This document shows positions 12,371 to 25,240 of a DNA stretch of 64,000 bases, piece after piece. Below the pieces are notes generated by a model, which did no database searches, was not told where the DNA came from, and saw nothing but the letters and a program-made list of their open reading frames with translations. Source of the stretch: Polytrichum commune. Taxonomy: Eukaryota > Streptophyta > Polytrichopsida > Polytrichales > Polytrichaceae. The position numbers and the translations under genes are program-made. The stretch spans positions 64,818,533-64,882,532 of the forward strand of contig OX485804.1 in assembly GCA_950295325.1 (NCBI GenBank), given 5' to 3'. Within the stretch, counting starts at the first letter, position 1. Each line of letters opens with the position of its first letter.

Positions 12371-12539
12371 TAGATTGTGTAGGATAGAGAGATCATTGTC
12401 CTACCTTCAAATAATCATCATGGTCTGTTCATAAGCATGAGGGGCCGGGGCTAGATGCCTACCTCTTTGAGATGGGCGCATTCCGCTATTACCTGAGGTG
12501 AAAGCGTAGACGATTCTATGATATCATGTATGCATACCC

Positions 12540-12860
12540 TAACCTTTGTAAGGTTACCCTTTGTAATGTCACTCCCTCTCTTATATCCTAAACGCCTAGG
12601 CAACGGATGTGCTTGATTTAAATTTCCCTCCTTGTTGTCCATTTCCCTCTCTCATATATGAATTTTGACATTATCAAAATCCACCAAATAATTCAAACAC
12701 ATCCTTGCATGCATCACATTGTCATCATTGTTGTTATTGCAATGTTGACTATGTTGTTTCGTAACGTCACATGCATCCATGTTAACATTGCATACCTACT
12801 TAATGTCACATGCACTTTGATTGCCGCATGCATGATATTAGGGACATTTGAGTGTATTTG
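12540..12860. repeat. Dispersed repeat shared with 46690-46925
   Basis: Shared direct-orientation phrases include CATCACATTGTCATCATTG (CATCACGTTG in the other copy), TTATTGCAATGTTGACT and TGATATTAGGGA. No gene. Confidence 0.6.
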
Positions 12861-12899
12861 TTTATAGACAATTTGATCTCAACATTAACATTAAAAGCT

Positions 12900-14370
12900 C
12901 CAAATTAGTTTAGAGGGAGCCACTTCAGATGAATAAACCACAAACCTATGTGACTATTTTTTAACTAGACCCCTTTCTACCTTAGTAATAGTGGCGAGAC
13001 CCAACTCAAAGAAGTGGGCGACTAGCATGGTCATCATAAGGCCTTTTTATGCACTTCATGTGGTAATGTGTTGCAATAGACTATTCCCAAACTTTGGGCA
13101 TCCGTAACTTACATTCTTCAATGACTAGAGCACTCACCATCTACAATGACTAATCGTTGTGGAGATCCTAGAATAAACATGTTGGAATGCAAAAATCCGA
13201 TCTAAATATGGCAAGCTTATGCTTTGAATGGGATACTTTCCTTCTTTGGAGGACATAGCATAATGGGGAGGGAAGTTGGAAAACGAAGACCAATTTTCAT
13301 AAGGCCGAAGGTTTGTGTAGTTGAAGAATGTTGTGTTAAAATTATTATTGGTAGAAAGCCAACACAACAATTACGATACCAAAACCTACTAATATTATGT
13401 ATTGAAGGTAAGTTGGCCTACAATGGGCATTTTTTTTTAATTGGCACTTTCCACTTAAGATATCAAACACATTAATATTGAAAATACTAACCATTACAAA
13501 TAGAGGTTGTAATGATTTTATTTTATTTTATTTTTAAAGATCATATTTATGATGAAACTGAATATTTTCTTTCTTCTTAAACAATCGTGTAGGTCTTCCC
13601 AACTATGTTAATAGATAAAGTTCTTAAATTCATACCTACAATACAAGGCAACATGGACCTAGACGCCATGATCCAATATGAGCAAAATGACATTGTGCCC
13701 TTTAAACTAGCTCACAACAAATGTTGACTAAAATATGTTCTTTGCAAGGTGGTCGACTAGATGATGAGATGCCAATTTGGTAAATTTGCATTGTGTCATT
13801 TAGACTTGCATTTATAAATGTGCTAACCATACACCACTCAAATGTAGGTTACATATTAAGATAAGTGTTTGAATTTGAACATGAATTGGGATTGTGGAAA
13901 ATTTGGAGTGCCCTAGACCCAAATGCATTACATTTTGTAATTCTACGATTTGGATGTAAATATTTGCAACTCCACCACAAAGTGCAATATGATTGGTGTC
14001 TTGTAACTTCTAGATAGCGATTACCCATTTGATAGAACAATATATCATTTCTAATTACACATGCATAGAACCCCGCCAACCACTCGCAAGTGAAGGGGCT
14101 CTTCATTTAGGCCTACTTCGTTGTGAAGCCGGTGTATCTATATATTGATCTATTAGGCATGCTATGAGAGACGTAATTTTTGAATTTTGCTTGATCATCT
14201 ATAGTGGCCCCATCTATCCAACAACCACATCATCATCATTACAATGAATAATTTTGGGTTTTTACATTCTATAGTTGGAAGTTGCGTTTGGGTGAATCAA
14301 CACTTGTATTTCAATGCTCAAACCATCTCTTTCAAATTGTTGTGGATCAACGGCACACGCGTCCCACATG
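12900..14370. other. No recognised gene
   Basis: Part of this stretch (about 13590-13850) shares weak similarity with the family at 28131, 37848 and 42720, including GTAGGTCTTCCCAA and CACTCAAATGTAGGT. Otherwise no identifiable content. Confidence 0.35.
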
Positions 14371-14383
14371 TAAGATCTATACA

Positions 14384-14669
14384 TATAGATAGATAAAAAC
14401 TCTAGTCCCTTTTTAGCAAGGGGCCGGCGTGAACAAAGTATCCGTTCGTAATGTCAATGACCCGATGCCCACTGGACAAGGGGACATTGGGGCAATACTA
14501 CTCTCCCCTTTCGAGGATGGACACTATAGTGACACACTATACTAGTTCCTAGCTAGTCATTGGTGCCTTGAAGATACCAGACATGGTATCCCCCCAAAGG
14601 GCTTTGAGGTACCCATACAACAAGATCCAAGGACCCCCCACCATAGTTGGGTGGACTAAGGTGGTGAGC
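14384..14669. mobile_element. 286-bp insertion flanked by 13-bp direct repeats
   Basis: TAAGATCTATACA occurs at 14371-14383 and again at 14670-14682, as expected for a target site duplication. The insert is more GC-rich than its surroundings. On the minus strand it would end in a short repetitive tail (TTTTTATCTATCTATA), which suggests a retroposed sequence. No tRNA-like A and B boxes were recognised, so a SINE call is not made. Confidence 0.5.
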
Positions 14670-14689
14670 TAAGATCTATACACTTATGC

Positions 14690-17172
14690 ATATCACATAT
14701 ATTCATTGTGCATTGATTATACAAAGAGAGACATTCTCAATCACTCAATTTTTGACAATGTGAAGGGATCAAAAAATTGCCTAAGGATTCGGAGAACATT
14801 TGGAATTTGTGGGTGGGATGTGCATGCGAGTTGCCCCAAAAAAACCTCAAAATTGATTATTGAGAGGATTAATATGTGCATGTTTGGGTGAATGTTGGTA
14901 CTTCAAATTAAAACTATATTATTTTGGTAATACAAGTTTGGAACATGTTCATATTTCAAATTCTCTAATTTGCAAAGATCCACATCTAACAAAGTGAGAA
15001 GTGCATCAACATATGGCCACGAGTGTTCATATTTCTCAAATTTTGAACTTGCTTTCAAAGTTTCATGAGTGAAAAGTTCCCATGGATGTTCTTATAGAGT
15101 AGTTGCAAGTATGACCTCCATATGTTGCACATTTGAAGGGGTGGGAGAGTTTAAAGGGGAGAGAGCACTTTTGAATAGAAAATGAGAACGTGTGGCGATT
15201 ACTACTTTGTTAAATTTCACCTTCAACCCCTAAGCATCCAAGAGGCCCTATTTGAGCATTAACATGCACAAGTCAATGTATTTAAACCATGAACATCCAT
15301 TTAAAGCTAATAATGTCAAAAGTGACTATATATAGAATCAATTAATTCACAAAGTGCAATGCTCCAATCCGTTCAATATCTCAATGTAATTAAATCAAAT
15401 ATATGACTTGGTTGTCCTTGAATGCGTATACATACCTAGTATGTTGATCATCGTTGTGATGCATGAATATATGCTCATCAACATGCAATAATATACTAGA
15501 TGAAGTTTCTAACCGACAAAGACTTGGTGAGGGCCCGCATAATTGTAAATATAGATTATAGATTGACCCAAATATTACTATGTATCACGTCAACTAGCTT
15601 TTCACCTCCACTCTCAAGGATAGTGTTTATCCAACAAACACATCAAAAAAGTTCACCTCTATTTTATAAGAGTGCACACAAAGGACGACTTTCTTAGTCC
15701 TTCCCCCACCACAAATTATTATGTAAGCATTTATGGCAACACCCCATTAATCACTCGACATAGAACACGGGGAACATTGTACGGAGTCCCTTGAGTCCTT
15801 GAGCCACAAAGAAACTATCACATATGAACATACCTCTCATCTATCCAACCTAAAAACTTGATTTCCTACAATTTTGTGGTTCATCAATTTCAATTGACTT
15901 GGACTGGACTGAATTGGAAGTTTTAAAGTCAATTCTTAGTCAAATTCAACTTTTAAAAGCAACCTTTGGTTTGTATATTATTTCTTGGCTTTTATGGTGG
16001 ATGAATGAGTGGTAAGTTCATGTGCGATATGTAAGATAATTCCCACTCACGGTCCCTTGGGGTCGATGGAGATATTTAACCTTAAAATGCTCATGAAACC
16101 CGAAATTGGTTGCCACCTAATATTATGATGGTTTTGCAACCCACTAGGTGAAAATCTATGTGGATGGAAGGTATCTACTAGTGTATAGTGATGCCCACTA
16201 CCATGTGGGCCAAAATAACATATAAAAACCTCATACTCCAAACATGTAGGATTTTTTGTTAGTTTGGCATTGCTTGTTTTGGGAAGTGGTTTCATGTGTT
16301 GCCCAAATGTAGGAGCCAAATTTCAGAGCCAATATCTTTCACATATGATGTCCAATTTGGATGGGGTTTTTTTTTTCCTCCCCTTAGGACAAGGTGACGG
16401 TTGTGCATAACTTGACTAGATGGATTTGAAAAAAAAACAAAAAAAAACTAGTCCACATGTTGCTTGCTCCATGAAAATAGGGAAATCTTCCAAAATGACA
16501 TCGCGTGGCTCTCTAACTTTGAGGGTGAGAGACTTCATCTAGATTTGCTTAGAAAAAACCCCAATTATTAGGAGTAGCTCATTTGTCATCCACATAACAT
16601 ACTATGACAACGTTTCCAACTTTCAAATTTTTTTGACATGACTGAAATGGTCATGAAACGACAAAATTCAAAATTCTCTCTTAATTGACCCCCATATGAA
16701 GGCCATGTTTATAAATCAATTTAACCTAACAAATGTGATCCGAGGAACTTCAAATTCTCACAACAAGCATATATGGTAGTCTGGTTCACATCCGTACGAT
16801 TGGATTGTAGGAAAACAAACTATGTTTTGCTACATAACAAGAAATTTTCAACATTGGTGCTGGAAATGCCCGGAATTGGAATGTGAAGGCTTGAGCGTCT
16901 AGGGGTTAAGGGTTCAAATGGTGGGCATGAGGTAACTTAGAAGGAAGTGTTGTAATAACAACAACGTGGGAGGATGCTCTTTACGAACGTTCCACAAAAG
17001 GCTGCCACAAAGATGCATGCATAGAAAATATATTCTAATTTTGGCATGTTCATGCACTGTGTGGAAGATGGAAAAAACTCCGCAACTTTTGCAAAGACTA
17101 CAGTAGGGGTTCCTAGTAGGATGGGGTAGGTGTGCCCCTCCCTAATTGGAAGGGCTTGGGAGTAAGGTAAGC
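14690..17172. other. No recognised gene
   Basis: AT-rich DNA with only short unconvincing frames. Confidence 0.4.
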
Positions 17173-17176
17173 TTTA

Positions 17177-17513
17177 GGGCCACTTCACACACGAAATTGA
17201 AGGCCCGTGACCATTGCATTCTAAGATCTCTTAATGGTCAAAAAGGTCAAGACTGTCCAAGTTCACTTCAAACTAGAAGGTGGAGGTCAAAGGGTCTATT
17301 TTTTTTAATCATGGATGCAAACTCTAGATGGATTCCTACACGGTACACTATGGATGATGTTTCATGGTCTGCATGAACTCGTGTCATCCCACCTCCACGA
17401 GGCAATCCTGATGCAAGTTCCAATAGACCATGTTAGTGGTACAACCTTTGGATGAGAATCAAGGGCCCTCAAATTGACATGGTCACGACCCTTGGCTCGT
17501 GTGTGAAGTGGCC
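17177..17513. mobile_element. MITE with GGGCCACTTCACAC termini
   Basis: The left end GGGCCACTTCACACACGA at 17177 is matched inverted by TCGTGTGTGAAGTGGCC ending at 17513. TTTA lies immediately outside both ends and may be the target duplication. Inside, 17400-17475 is the uninterrupted relative of the sequence at 43085-43510, which there is split by another element. Member of the group that includes 22582-23157 and 51404-51440. Confidence 0.75.
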
Positions 17514-17519
17514 TTTATG

Positions 17520-20500
17520 TGGGGGTATATTGGGGTTGCTCTTCATGTTTTCTAACTTCTACTGAATGTATTTACAGAACGAAACTTGTGCTGCATTAGT
17601 AGATCTACAATGAAGCATTGGAAACCACCATACTGAAAATCGGACCTCCGCTAATGTAGTGATGGATATAGGAAGTGCATGGTTGTTGATGTTTTAACTC
17701 AGTACGAAGGTCTTCCCAATTATGTTCACTGTTGAATGCGGAGAAGTTAATAAAATTTGAAGACGTAGTCTAATCTTGTTTAAACATGTGTCTTTGTTGT
17801 GCTCATTTTTTTAATTTATTTTTAATTTAATTTATTTTAACCCTCACCACAACACAAATATGGATGTCCAATTTAGAGAAGTCATTGAATAACACCTGCA
17901 TACCTTAATTTTATCATTTATATACTTTGCAAAGGAACACAATATAGAGAAAAATACACAAATGAAAATGATTTGCACAAAGGTAATGATTTACACATAT
18001 CCATAACAAATTATTGATTGCACCGATAGGGGGCTCCCAATTTGCTATCCATAGTTGTTTTTTTAATAAAAGGGGGGGGGGAGTTTAAGATATTTACAAA
18101 AGGTCTCTTATTGGTCATTGGTTCCTTTAACCATGTGGACCATGGTAAAGAAGTGCCGCTTGCATGTGACCTTAAGTCAACATGTGGATAGTCACCTATA
18201 ATGACTAAGCAGAAGACTTTAAGTATGTTAGTCACTGCAATATTTCAATGTTTGAGAGATGGAAGGCGGTTGTGTGCACACATATCTATATTTTAGTAAA
18301 TTTTTTCCAATAAACTTTCTCCTTGTACTTGAGTTGGATGTGGTTGGGGACTACCTTTTTCATGTTTGTCATGAAATGGATCCATTCTAATTTGTTCTTA
18401 CTTTGTTTTGTAACGTTGACGAATGTAATTGGATTTGACATGGATGAGGAGCATATGTGCATGAAGGAAGTTTGGGTAGTGGAAGACCCAACAAGGCTCA
18501 TTTCTTGTTATTGGATGGACATATTATGAGCTTGAATTCACAAATGCACCTCGCGTGTAAACAAAAATGATCTACAATTGTGGTTGAAGGTGGGCCTGAA
18601 CCACAATATTCACAACTATGATCCATAGTAGTTGATGGTTTTAGTTTACTTTCTTTGGCTTAATTTTTGAGAAAAAAAAATAGGATAAGGTACAGTCATG
18701 CCAACCAACACCACAACTTTCCATACCTCGTAAACTATAATACAAGGTGTATTTGAGAGTGGTTGCAATGGTTGTCGTTTATTGTTGATGGTTACATCTT
18801 TTTTGTAGAAGTTATTTGACATGTGCCGGGAGAGAACTTCGTGACCAAAACATGGGAGAAGGTTCACATGAGGCAATTCTCGTACACAAACTTTACCCTA
18901 CACTTCATAAACATGGCTGAGGGTAATTGAGGTCAAACCCACTCTTCACCTACAAAAATGTACACCTTGTGTGTATATGAAAAATAAATAAATAAACAAT
19001 CGTAGTTGTTGTTGGTGGGCCCGAACCACAACCAAAGCAGTTTGAGTATATTGTGTGTAAGTGCCCCTTGAGAATGGTTGCAATGTTTTGTGATTTGCAT
19101 TTGTTGATTTTCTTTTCTCTTTTGATTGGGAGTTTCTATACGACACCATAAAATAACTCCATGGCCTAAGCAAGGGAGAGGGTTCCATGACAAACTTTAT
19201 CCTATACTCCACATTTTTTTTCTTGTATCCAATCCATACATTGCATCAATAGTAAGGATGAGAATTGAGGTCAAAACCACCCTTTCATTGTAACTCAAAT
19301 TAGACATGGCTTATACTGATTGGATCTCGTTGGACTAAATTAGGCCCTATGACCTCGATATAAAAGCCATTTTGACTAAAACTTAGAATCACCGAGCCAC
19401 ACAAACATATTTCTATGTGTTTTCACCATCATACATGGCAAGTACCACATAACTTTACTGTACTTAGGGTCGTTTTACACACGTACCAAGAGCCATGACC
19501 GAGAAATATAAGGGTACTTGAAAATTAACCAAAGGATGTATCATGGGAAATAAAAATCCATTTTTTGCAATCGATAAGCCCTCAAACTTATACCATGTTC
19601 ACACCAAGACTAGCAATCGGTCCACTATATTGGAAGAGTTTTCATCTTGAAAGGAGTTATTGTCTTGTATGCACTAGCGAAACTATAGTACGTTGCATCC
19701 AATGAGGTTATTGTGAGAAGGATGAAAAATCCCTACTAGTAGCAGTAAATTTTGGAAAGGGGTGCATTTCTCCTATCAAGAAAGACTCCTCATATTATTC
19801 CTAGTTTTTTTTTTGTTAAACCAACCTTTTTTGATGGACCTACTGCTAAGGTTGAGGCATCTATAATCAATAAACTAAAAGAGTTTGCATTTGTTTGGGA
19901 GGACTAACAACAAGGAATTTATTTTTCTCGTGAAGAGAAGCATATTCTAAAATGTAATTTGTTTTGAAGAATGAATATGGAAATTGCTACAAATTTCAAA
20001 GCGGTAAAGTTAGGGTAACACTTATTGATCTGTAGGTTAATCCATGACCGCTCATCTAAATTCTAATGGTTGGCTACAACGGTTATCAAAACTCTTATGA
20101 GGGTAGCCAATTACAAGCTGCCACCACACAAACCTTAACTCCATTCACCTAAAAATTACATATCTCATCCATGTTGGCATTACATGACCCTAGTGAATGG
20201 TTAAATGAACCTAATCGACTATAGATGCCTCAACCTTATATCCAATAGAGCATGAAATATTATTCACTTGCTACCATGGAGGACAACATGTAGATTATTC
20301 ACCCATTTGAATTTCTTTAGTCCCTTAGACCTTCAAGGTCCAATCACTACTAGGATTGTGGGTACGGTCGCACACTTGCATTTGACATGATGGTCCTTTG
20401 TGTTGAAGTAGCCATTTGCCAAATGGTCACTTTTGCACCAAAGGACCATTGTGTCAATTGCAAGTGCGTGTTTGAACCCACCATCCTAGTTATAAAAAAG

Positions 20501-22000
20501 ATTTGCCCATTCATGCACATACATGGTCACTTTGTAAGCTTCTTGTTATTTGGCCTCGTGATCATGGCATATTTGCAGAGCCTAAGATAGTAATGAAAAA
20601 TAAAAGCCTAAGACAAGCTTTCAAGCATGTAAGATAGCTTGGAAAACTTCCACATATATATATATATATATGGTGATGGCTAAAGAGTATATAGTTCTTT
20701 CAAAAAACAAAAAAATCATATGCAACCTTCATAAATGAGCCTTTTCGGCAGGTTAAATAACTTCAGTAAAGTCCAAAAAATCCATAGATTTGAAAACCAT
20801 AACATTATTCAGATTCATAACAGTGTTATGTGAGGCTCACAATTTTCCACAAAATATTCCTAGATATTTCCCACATTCAATCTGAATTTATGACCTATGA
20901 AGAGTCTACAAAATTATTCAAAAAAAGTCATATGCAACCTAAAGATTTTTCCAAAGTTATTTTAAGAAATTAGCCTTTTAGGTAGGTGTAATAGCTTGAA
21001 AAAAATCGAAAAAAAATCATCATATTTGGAAAACTATGAAGAATGTACATAATTATTTAAAAAAATTGTATGCAACCTACAAAAATTTGCAAAGTGTACG
21101 GTAACTCTATGTAGTAATTGCACAATAATTGTATGCATTAAGTATGTGAAATAAACATGTGCAATAACTAGGTGAGTACGTCCTTTACCCAATAACTACA
21201 TTACGTACAAGTCGTGCAAACATGTGATGTAAGTGGAGTTGACGGCTAAGGGCTTGCTTTAATATCCATAGGATCTTATATTCAAGCCCCCCTTGACATC
21301 CATTTTTCCTAGGCTTGCAAACACCCTAGGTGTATGGAAACGCAACATTGGGCCCAACATGTTGGTAGATTCAACCACTTACTATGTTATGTATTTTAAG
21401 ACATTAAAGAAATTTACACCTACTTAAAAAAATTTTAAGATATGAAATTCACCCTACTCAAATGAAACCAAAAAATAATGGAAGCGGGTCCCGTGGCACA
21501 TGGTGTCAAAACATTTGCAATATTCTATACTTACCACATTTTTAAAAAATAAAATGAAAATGATCAAGGTCATTGCTACACGACCCAAACGACAACTACT
21601 TAAATGGAGATGTCAAACTTGATTCTTACATTGACTGCAGTCAGATTCATCATTTTTAATAAAATTGGAGTCAAAATTGATGTCGCCTTGGGCCCTACCG
21701 TCATGACCATGGATGTAAAAGCGAACTTGGACCGTTGCGTGCTTCTCGATCAATCACACATACTTTTGTATATCACACATGTACAAGGGCCCTCAAGCTC
21801 GAGTTCAAAATGGCCCCTTTGACTAATAAGACTGAGTGACCTCCACACCTCATGTGTAAACAAAGAAAATATCATATAGTTTGTGTGTGGGCCCCACTTC
21901 ACCGTCCCCAACCACAACCACTCACTTATTAGTTTTTAGTGACGTCCTTGGGCATACAGACACACAGTATTATCTAATAAGCCCTGGTGCGCTATATATA
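17520..22000. other. Gene-free repeat-bearing DNA
   Basis: No gene recognised. About 18560-19100 holds diverged pieces of a family that also lies at 30105-30240 (inverted), marked by CACCTTGTGTGTAT near AAATAAATAAATAAAC. A (TA)n run lies at about 20655-20671. A partial copy of the CATAACATTATTCAG element lies near 20797-20880. A G run lies at about 18070. Confidence 0.45.
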
Positions 22001-22258
22001 AGCCGTCGCCTCCTCCGCAGCTGTCGCTAGACTGGGGCCTCTGTGTTTATTGCCGGGCGTGGCGGTAGTAGTAGGGCCGGGGGCTGACTTTGCAGAAATT
22101 GCGCGACGCCTTCCAGGTGCCCCGCCTGCCCTGTCCCCGCGGCGACATCCCCGTGTCGGCTTGCTCACTCGCACGTCTCTTCTCTACAGCTCTACTAAAT
22201 AATTAACCTCTTCTTACATACTAGGGATCTCCCAGCCCCACCACCAGCCCCCGCGCGG

Positions 22259-22615
22259 CCCCACCTGGTGATGAGACACGCCCGCGACGCCCCAGGACAC
22301 TACCAACGCTAATAAGGGCCACTTCACACACGAGACTGAGAGCCTGTGACCCCACCTACTGCTGCTGCTGCGACACGCCCGCGACGCCCCAGGACACTAC
22401 TACACTGAGGGCCACTTCACACACGAGACTGGGAGCCTGTGACCCCACCTGTTGTTGAGACACGCCCGCGACGGTCCGGGACGCTACTACACTAACGGCC
22501 ACTTCACACATGAGACTGAGAGCCCGTGACCCCACCTGCTGCTGCGACACGCTGGGTCGCCCCAGGACACTACTACACTAGGGGCCACTTCACACACGAG
22601 CCGAGAGCCGTGACC
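22259..22615. repeat. GC-rich minisatellite built on a transposon end
   Basis: Units begin at 22316, 22409, 22496 and 22582, with periods of 93, 87 and 86 bp and a partial unit before the first. Each opens with the GGGCCACTTCACACACGAG-type transposon end (the third has CGGCC), then GACCCCACCT, a CTG-rich variable part, GACACGC and GGACACTACTACACT. The 93-bp unit is longer mainly through extra CTG triplets. The last unit runs into the element starting at 22582. Confidence 0.85.
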
Positions 22616-23157
22616 ATGAAATTGTGACAGCCCAAAAGAAAGTGTCCAAAGGCCGTCCCAACATACCTCCCAAATCATGTAGTGTGGTCACGGACTCTCG
22701 AGTGTAGTGTGAAGTCATATGTGACTGGGCCCTCAACCAAATGCTACTTCAATGAATGTGTATTATGCGGGTCTTCACACATGATGAAATAGTATAAATC
22801 AACAGTTGTCAGCGTTCAGAGTGCCATGGTCTCCCGGTTATGTGTTAGGCCTACGTCCAAGAGGTGGTTTTTGAAAATAATCCAAGTGACCATGCAATAT
22901 GATCCATTCGATGCCATGTAGGAATCTAGGTATACTTTACATCCATCTTGCATTCGTTACTCCATTGGTCCCCCAAGCGTAGTGTGAAGTGAACTTGGAC
23001 CGGCTCCGCCTTTTCCACCAATGAGAGTGATTGAAGTGTAATGGTCACGGGCTCTCAGTTTCGTGTGTGAAGTGGGCTCAGTTTCGTGTGTGAAGACTTT
23101 CTTTTGGGCTCTCACAATTTCATGGTCACGGCTCTTGGCTCGTGTGTGAAATGGCCC
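22582..23157. mobile_element. Fold-back MITE of the GGGCCACTTCACAC family
   Basis: About the first 65 bases (GGCCACTTCACACACGAGCC, then AGAGCCGTGACCATGAAATT) recur inverted at 23093-23157 with a few differences. CCCAAAAGAAAGT is shared by both arms. The centre carries a second inverted copy of the end motif near 23060-23090, so the right side looks internally duplicated. Confidence 0.75.
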
Positions 23158-23399
23158 TAAATACTATGACTTACAAAGTGATTTTTCATCCAAATTTCAA
23201 TCATCCATGACAAGAATTCATTACATAAATGTTAGGATGTTGAATGTACCAAAATTGGACAAACTCAACATGAATTGAGATGACTATTTTTGTAAATTTA
23301 TTCCTATGAAGTGTCATTAGAAAAGTTGCCACAAGGACATCACATACCATATGACACTAAATACATTTTTTAGTGTACATTGCTATGTATGTGCAATAA

Positions 23400-23797
23400 T
23401 GGTTGGTTCACATGGGCTCCCTAGTCCCAAATCCCACTCATGTTAGCAAGTCCCAACATGGAGGCAACGTCCCAACTTTTGAGCTTCAAGAAACCATTAA
23501 AATATGGTTAATCATGATCATTAAAGATGGATCTTGATTAATTTATGCAAAAATGTTGGCGGGACTTGTGTTGAGAGTTGGGTCTAGCTTTTTGCTTAGT
23601 CCAACTCCCAACACAAGTCCCAAGCCTCACCTCAAATAGTGTTGTGATGTAAGCATCCAGGTTGTACTTGAGACTTAGGACTTGGGACCCCATTTGAAGT
23701 GGTAAGGCCCAACTTCCATGCTCTCAATGGCTGAGATTGTATAGATTGACCTCAAGCGACTTGGGATTCACGACTCAAGATCCCTATGAACCAACCC
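23400..23797. mobile_element. MITE with GGTTGGTTCA termini
   Basis: GGTTGGTTCA at the left and TGAACCAACC at the right form the outer part of imperfect inverted repeats. TAA borders both ends (23397-23399 and 23798-23800), consistent with a 3-bp target duplication. The interior phrases GACTTGTGTTGAGAGTTGGG and CCAACTTTTGAGC recur in inverse orientation at 63400-63600. Confidence 0.65.
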
Positions 23798-24589
23798 TAA
23801 GGTTGCTCCACGCTAATTTATTGGCATTCCACACTAATTTGATCATTTACTAACACAATAGCAAAAAATAAAAATAATTTTTTTTTTTTTTTGCGTTTGC
23901 TATACTGATGAATAAGTAAAGTTTTTGTGATTTGGGTTTGAACCAAGCTAATTTGCACGGGTAAAGAGGCAACATTTTCTCAAAGGTATCCTAATTGCAC
24001 ATATTGGTGTAGCCTTGTAAGGGTGGGTTTACATTAAGGTCCAAGATCGACGCAACTCCAAGTTTGAGTGATCTAACTGATCGATAGGCAAGATTTGGGC
24101 CCAAGGAGTTTACATTAGGGTTCGGTTCAAGGAATGGAGAAAATTGAAGTCATGTTTATTTGGCATTATTCCCCTTGTAAAATTCCAACAACATTCGATT
24201 AATAAAAATACTTCAAATTTGAGGTACCAATATTGAGTCCAAAAGTAAAGTTCATTAAAGGGGTCCTTTGGAGCCAAGTTGAATGGACACAAACCTGTAC
24301 GTTAACCCAACCCAAAGTAGACAATACTAAAATCATACCCTAAAGTCTTGCACTATAAGTACATATATTGCTTTCAAGAAGGTCCACCACCTTAACATCA
24401 TGGTCATGTGTTCAAGCTTTTGGGTTATCCATCCAATAAAACTTTGGACCCTTATACAACATACTTCGGCGTGTTGTTATCCTCTTTCATTTGCTAACAA
24501 GAGACATGTATGTAAAGCTTTAACATTAATCTTAAGTGTTGAATTTAGTACCATCTATATTATGTTGTGATCCAAGGGCCAAACCACAC

Positions 24590-24945
24590 AAGGGTTGAAC
24601 TCAAGCTCAAGCTCAAGCTTGCAAGTTTGGTAGGCCAAGGGAAAAGTACACGAGCCTTTATGCGTGCCTAAGACTTGGGAGTTTGTTTCTTCATATTTTG
24701 AATTGATTTTCAAGTTCAAGCTGAAATTCGAACTCGTAGTTGTCAAATTTAACTTGAGATGACTACGAGTTCAAGTTCCGGCTTGAGCTCGAAAGCCAAT
24801 CCAAAATGAACGGGGACCAACTAACCTTGAGACAAAGTTCCACCATCTTAGGCACCCATGTAAGGGGTATAGTCTTTTTTGCTCTGGCCCACCAAACTTG
24901 CAAGCTTGAGCTTGAGCTCGAGCTTGAGCTCGAGCTCAAGTTGTA
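24590..24945. mobile_element. Element with hexamer-repeat (CAAGCT)n inverted arms
   Basis: The left arm AACTCAAGCTCAAGCTC leading into AAGCTTGCAAGTTTGGTAGG at about 24597-24640 is inverted near 24885-24943. There the hexamer AGCTTG/AGCTCG is expanded. Arms end at GGTAGGCC and GGCCCACC. Minus-strand translation of the right arm gives a run of serines that is an artefact of the hexamer. Exact termini are unclear. Confidence 0.6.
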
Positions 24946-24959
24946 TGAGGCAATTACCC

Positions 24960-25240
24960 CAACTCGCGCTCGCTGATCTCTAGGGTTTAAACCCGCGACG
25001 CGACTTCGCCGTCCCCGCGACCGTCGCCCGGCGCCACCGCCGTCGGCACGCGCGCTCTGCGGACGCGGGTGTTTGCGCGGCGAGGCGTGGGCCGCTCGCG
25101 GAATCCATCCGCGACCCCAGCGTGGCATGTCGTGTGCGCTGCCACCAGCAGGCCCCTCGCAGGGTGGCTTGCAGCTAAGCCGTAAGTTAGAGCGCGGCGA
25201 TGAAGATGTTGTTGGTCAGTATTAGTTCTAGTTGGCAATA
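24960..25240. promoter_or_regulatory. GC-rich island, possible promoter/5' region of the kinase gene
   Basis: A sharp rise in CG content after an AT-rich tract, opening with CTCTAGGGTTTAAACCC, the AAACCCTA-type motif common near plant transcription starts. A good splice donor, GTAAGTTAG, lies near 25181. It lies about 3.4 kb upstream of the first coding exon of the histidine kinase, so a distant non-coding first exon is possible. This is inference from composition and position only. Confidence 0.3.

Noticed and set aside
24763-25128. Minus-strand 121-codon frame with a poly-serine run
   Set aside because: The serine run is the translation of the hexamer repeat in the element arm, and the rest is GC-rich DNA open in several frames.
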